From Oscillospiraceae bacterium (GTDB lineage: Bacteria; Bacillota; Clostridia; Oscillospirales; Ruminococcaceae): a stretch of DNA of 13,484 bases. The stretch is from contig JAEDGE010000048.1 of NCBI GenBank assembly GCA_016297675.1, positions 1 to 13,484 of the forward strand, written 5' to 3'. Of the stretch, positions 13,087 through 13,484 are shown one piece after another. How positions within the stretch are numbered: the first letter of the stretch is position 1; every line of letters begins with the position of its first letter. Both the position numbers and the translations under genes were made by a program. Below the pieces are notes generated by a model that ran no database searches, was not told the origin of the DNA, and worked only from the letters and a program-made list of their open reading frames with translations.

Positions 13087-13484
13087 TTAGAGTGGCAATG
13101 TGCTTACTGCATCAGCGGTAACCGGCAATGTTTCAAAGCCGTCCCAGCCTACCAGATATGCAAGCAATGCCTTTGCATCGAGTTCATCAATCACATTGTC
13201 ATGTACGCAGTCAGCGTTCAGTGTTGCCTGTTCAGACAGTGTTACCTTGCCAGCGACTGCCTTGTTCAGCAGAACCACGTCGATAATGGTTACCTGACCA
13301 TTCACATTTACGTCACCATACAACGGTACCAGTGGATTATCTGGATTATCAGAGTTCGTCGTAGTTGTGGTTGTAGTGGTGCTCGTGGTTGTAGTTGTTG
13401 TACCATCGCCAGTTGTGGTAGTAGTGGTAGTGGTTTCTGTTTCAATCGGATTTTCTACGATAACACAAACGCTGCCGTCTACAT
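13087..13484 (-). CDS. Dockerin-containing cellulosomal protein, C-terminal part (partial)
   Basis: The open frame runs on past the right edge, so only the last 131 residues are seen. From the N-terminal side: the end of an unidentified module (VDGSVCVIVENPIE); a linker with two runs of eight and about fourteen mostly Thr residues, then NSDNPDNPLVPL; and a dockerin. Its first calcium loop is DVNVNGQVTIID and its second is DCVHDNVIDELD, separated by NKAVAGKVTLSEQATLNA. The dockerin resembles that of the GH9 gene (both have L-x-E-Q-A and N-A-D/N-C). The tail ETLPVTADAVSTLPL is longer than in the GH9 protein. The dockerin is predicted to bind a cohesin in the cellulosome outside the cell. The enzyme or scaffold part lies outside the window; a strand ending in DGSV could be the end of a cohesin, carbohydrate-binding or Ig-like module. 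Confidence 0.88.
   Translation of the reverse strand, partial: VDGSVCVIVENPIETETTTTTTTTGDGTTTTTTSTTTTTTTTNSDNPDNPLVPLYGDVNVNGQVTIIDVVLLNKAVAGKVTLSEQATLNADCVHDNVIDELDAKALLAYLVGWDGFETLPVTADAVSTLPL
13322..13441 (-). repeat. Low-complexity Thr-linker repeat in the edge dockerin gene
   Basis: An ACx-rich stretch coding two blocks of Thr separated by GDG and a single Ser. It is like the linker repeat of the GH9 gene at 9710-9847 and gives similar nucleotide strings on the + strand (GTAGTGGTAGTGG). Confidence 0.8.

Noticed and set aside
13322..13441. Repeated GTAGTGG-type units as a possible CRISPR or satellite array
   Set aside because: They translate cleanly as a Thr-rich linker in frame with the dockerin, and there are no unique spacers of constant length.

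Overview
The window looks like chromosome from a cellulolytic, cellulosome-forming Firmicute of the Ruminococcus type (Oscillospiraceae). The main reason is the right-hand third: a secreted GH9 cellulase with a C-terminal dockerin, and the 3' end of a second dockerin protein, both with long Thr-rich linkers. The housekeeping genes (fhs, tsaE/tsaB, rpiB, upp, metK under a SAM-I riboswitch) are typical of low-to-mid GC Gram-positive anaerobes. The species is an inference; no rRNA or other marker is present.

Layout. 1-63 may hold the last codons of a + strand gene. 154-678 (+) is a small nitroreductase with its own extended -10 promoter. It converges on a minus-strand lipoprotein of the GHL10 glycosidase-like family (742-2025), and a hairpin terminator lies between them. 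From a promoter at 2277-2305 runs a tight + strand cluster: fhs (GTG start at 2352), a DUF6440-like small protein, tsaE, tsaB (TTG start) and a DUF2809-like membrane protein. Four of its five junctions overlap or are under 15 bp. A second + strand unit, rpiB-upp (5973-7058), has its own promoter and a terminator. A YwaF-like membrane protein (7190-7930) follows and ends in a perfect 12-bp stem terminator facing metK.

On the minus strand, metK (7983-9155) is preceded by a complete SAM-I riboswitch, terminator and consensus-like promoter (9191-9383). Upstream of metK is the 1026-residue CBM4-Ig-GH9-dockerin cellulase (9500-12580), with its own promoter, a leader of about 140 nt and a terminator. 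At the right edge is a dockerin-ended protein (13087 to beyond 13484), cut by the window.

Functional threads: one-carbon and methyl metabolism (fhs, metK), t6A tRNA modification (tsaE, tsaB), pentose and uracil salvage (rpiB, upp), and extracellular cellulose breakdown (GH9 and the second dockerin protein, possibly also the lipoprotein). I see no mobile element, CRISPR array, tRNA or rRNA. I do not find a clearly new system. The most useful leads are the unidentified dockerin protein at the edge, the GH9 leader and upstream repeats, the gene order around tsaE/tsaB, and the unusual Upp signature residues.
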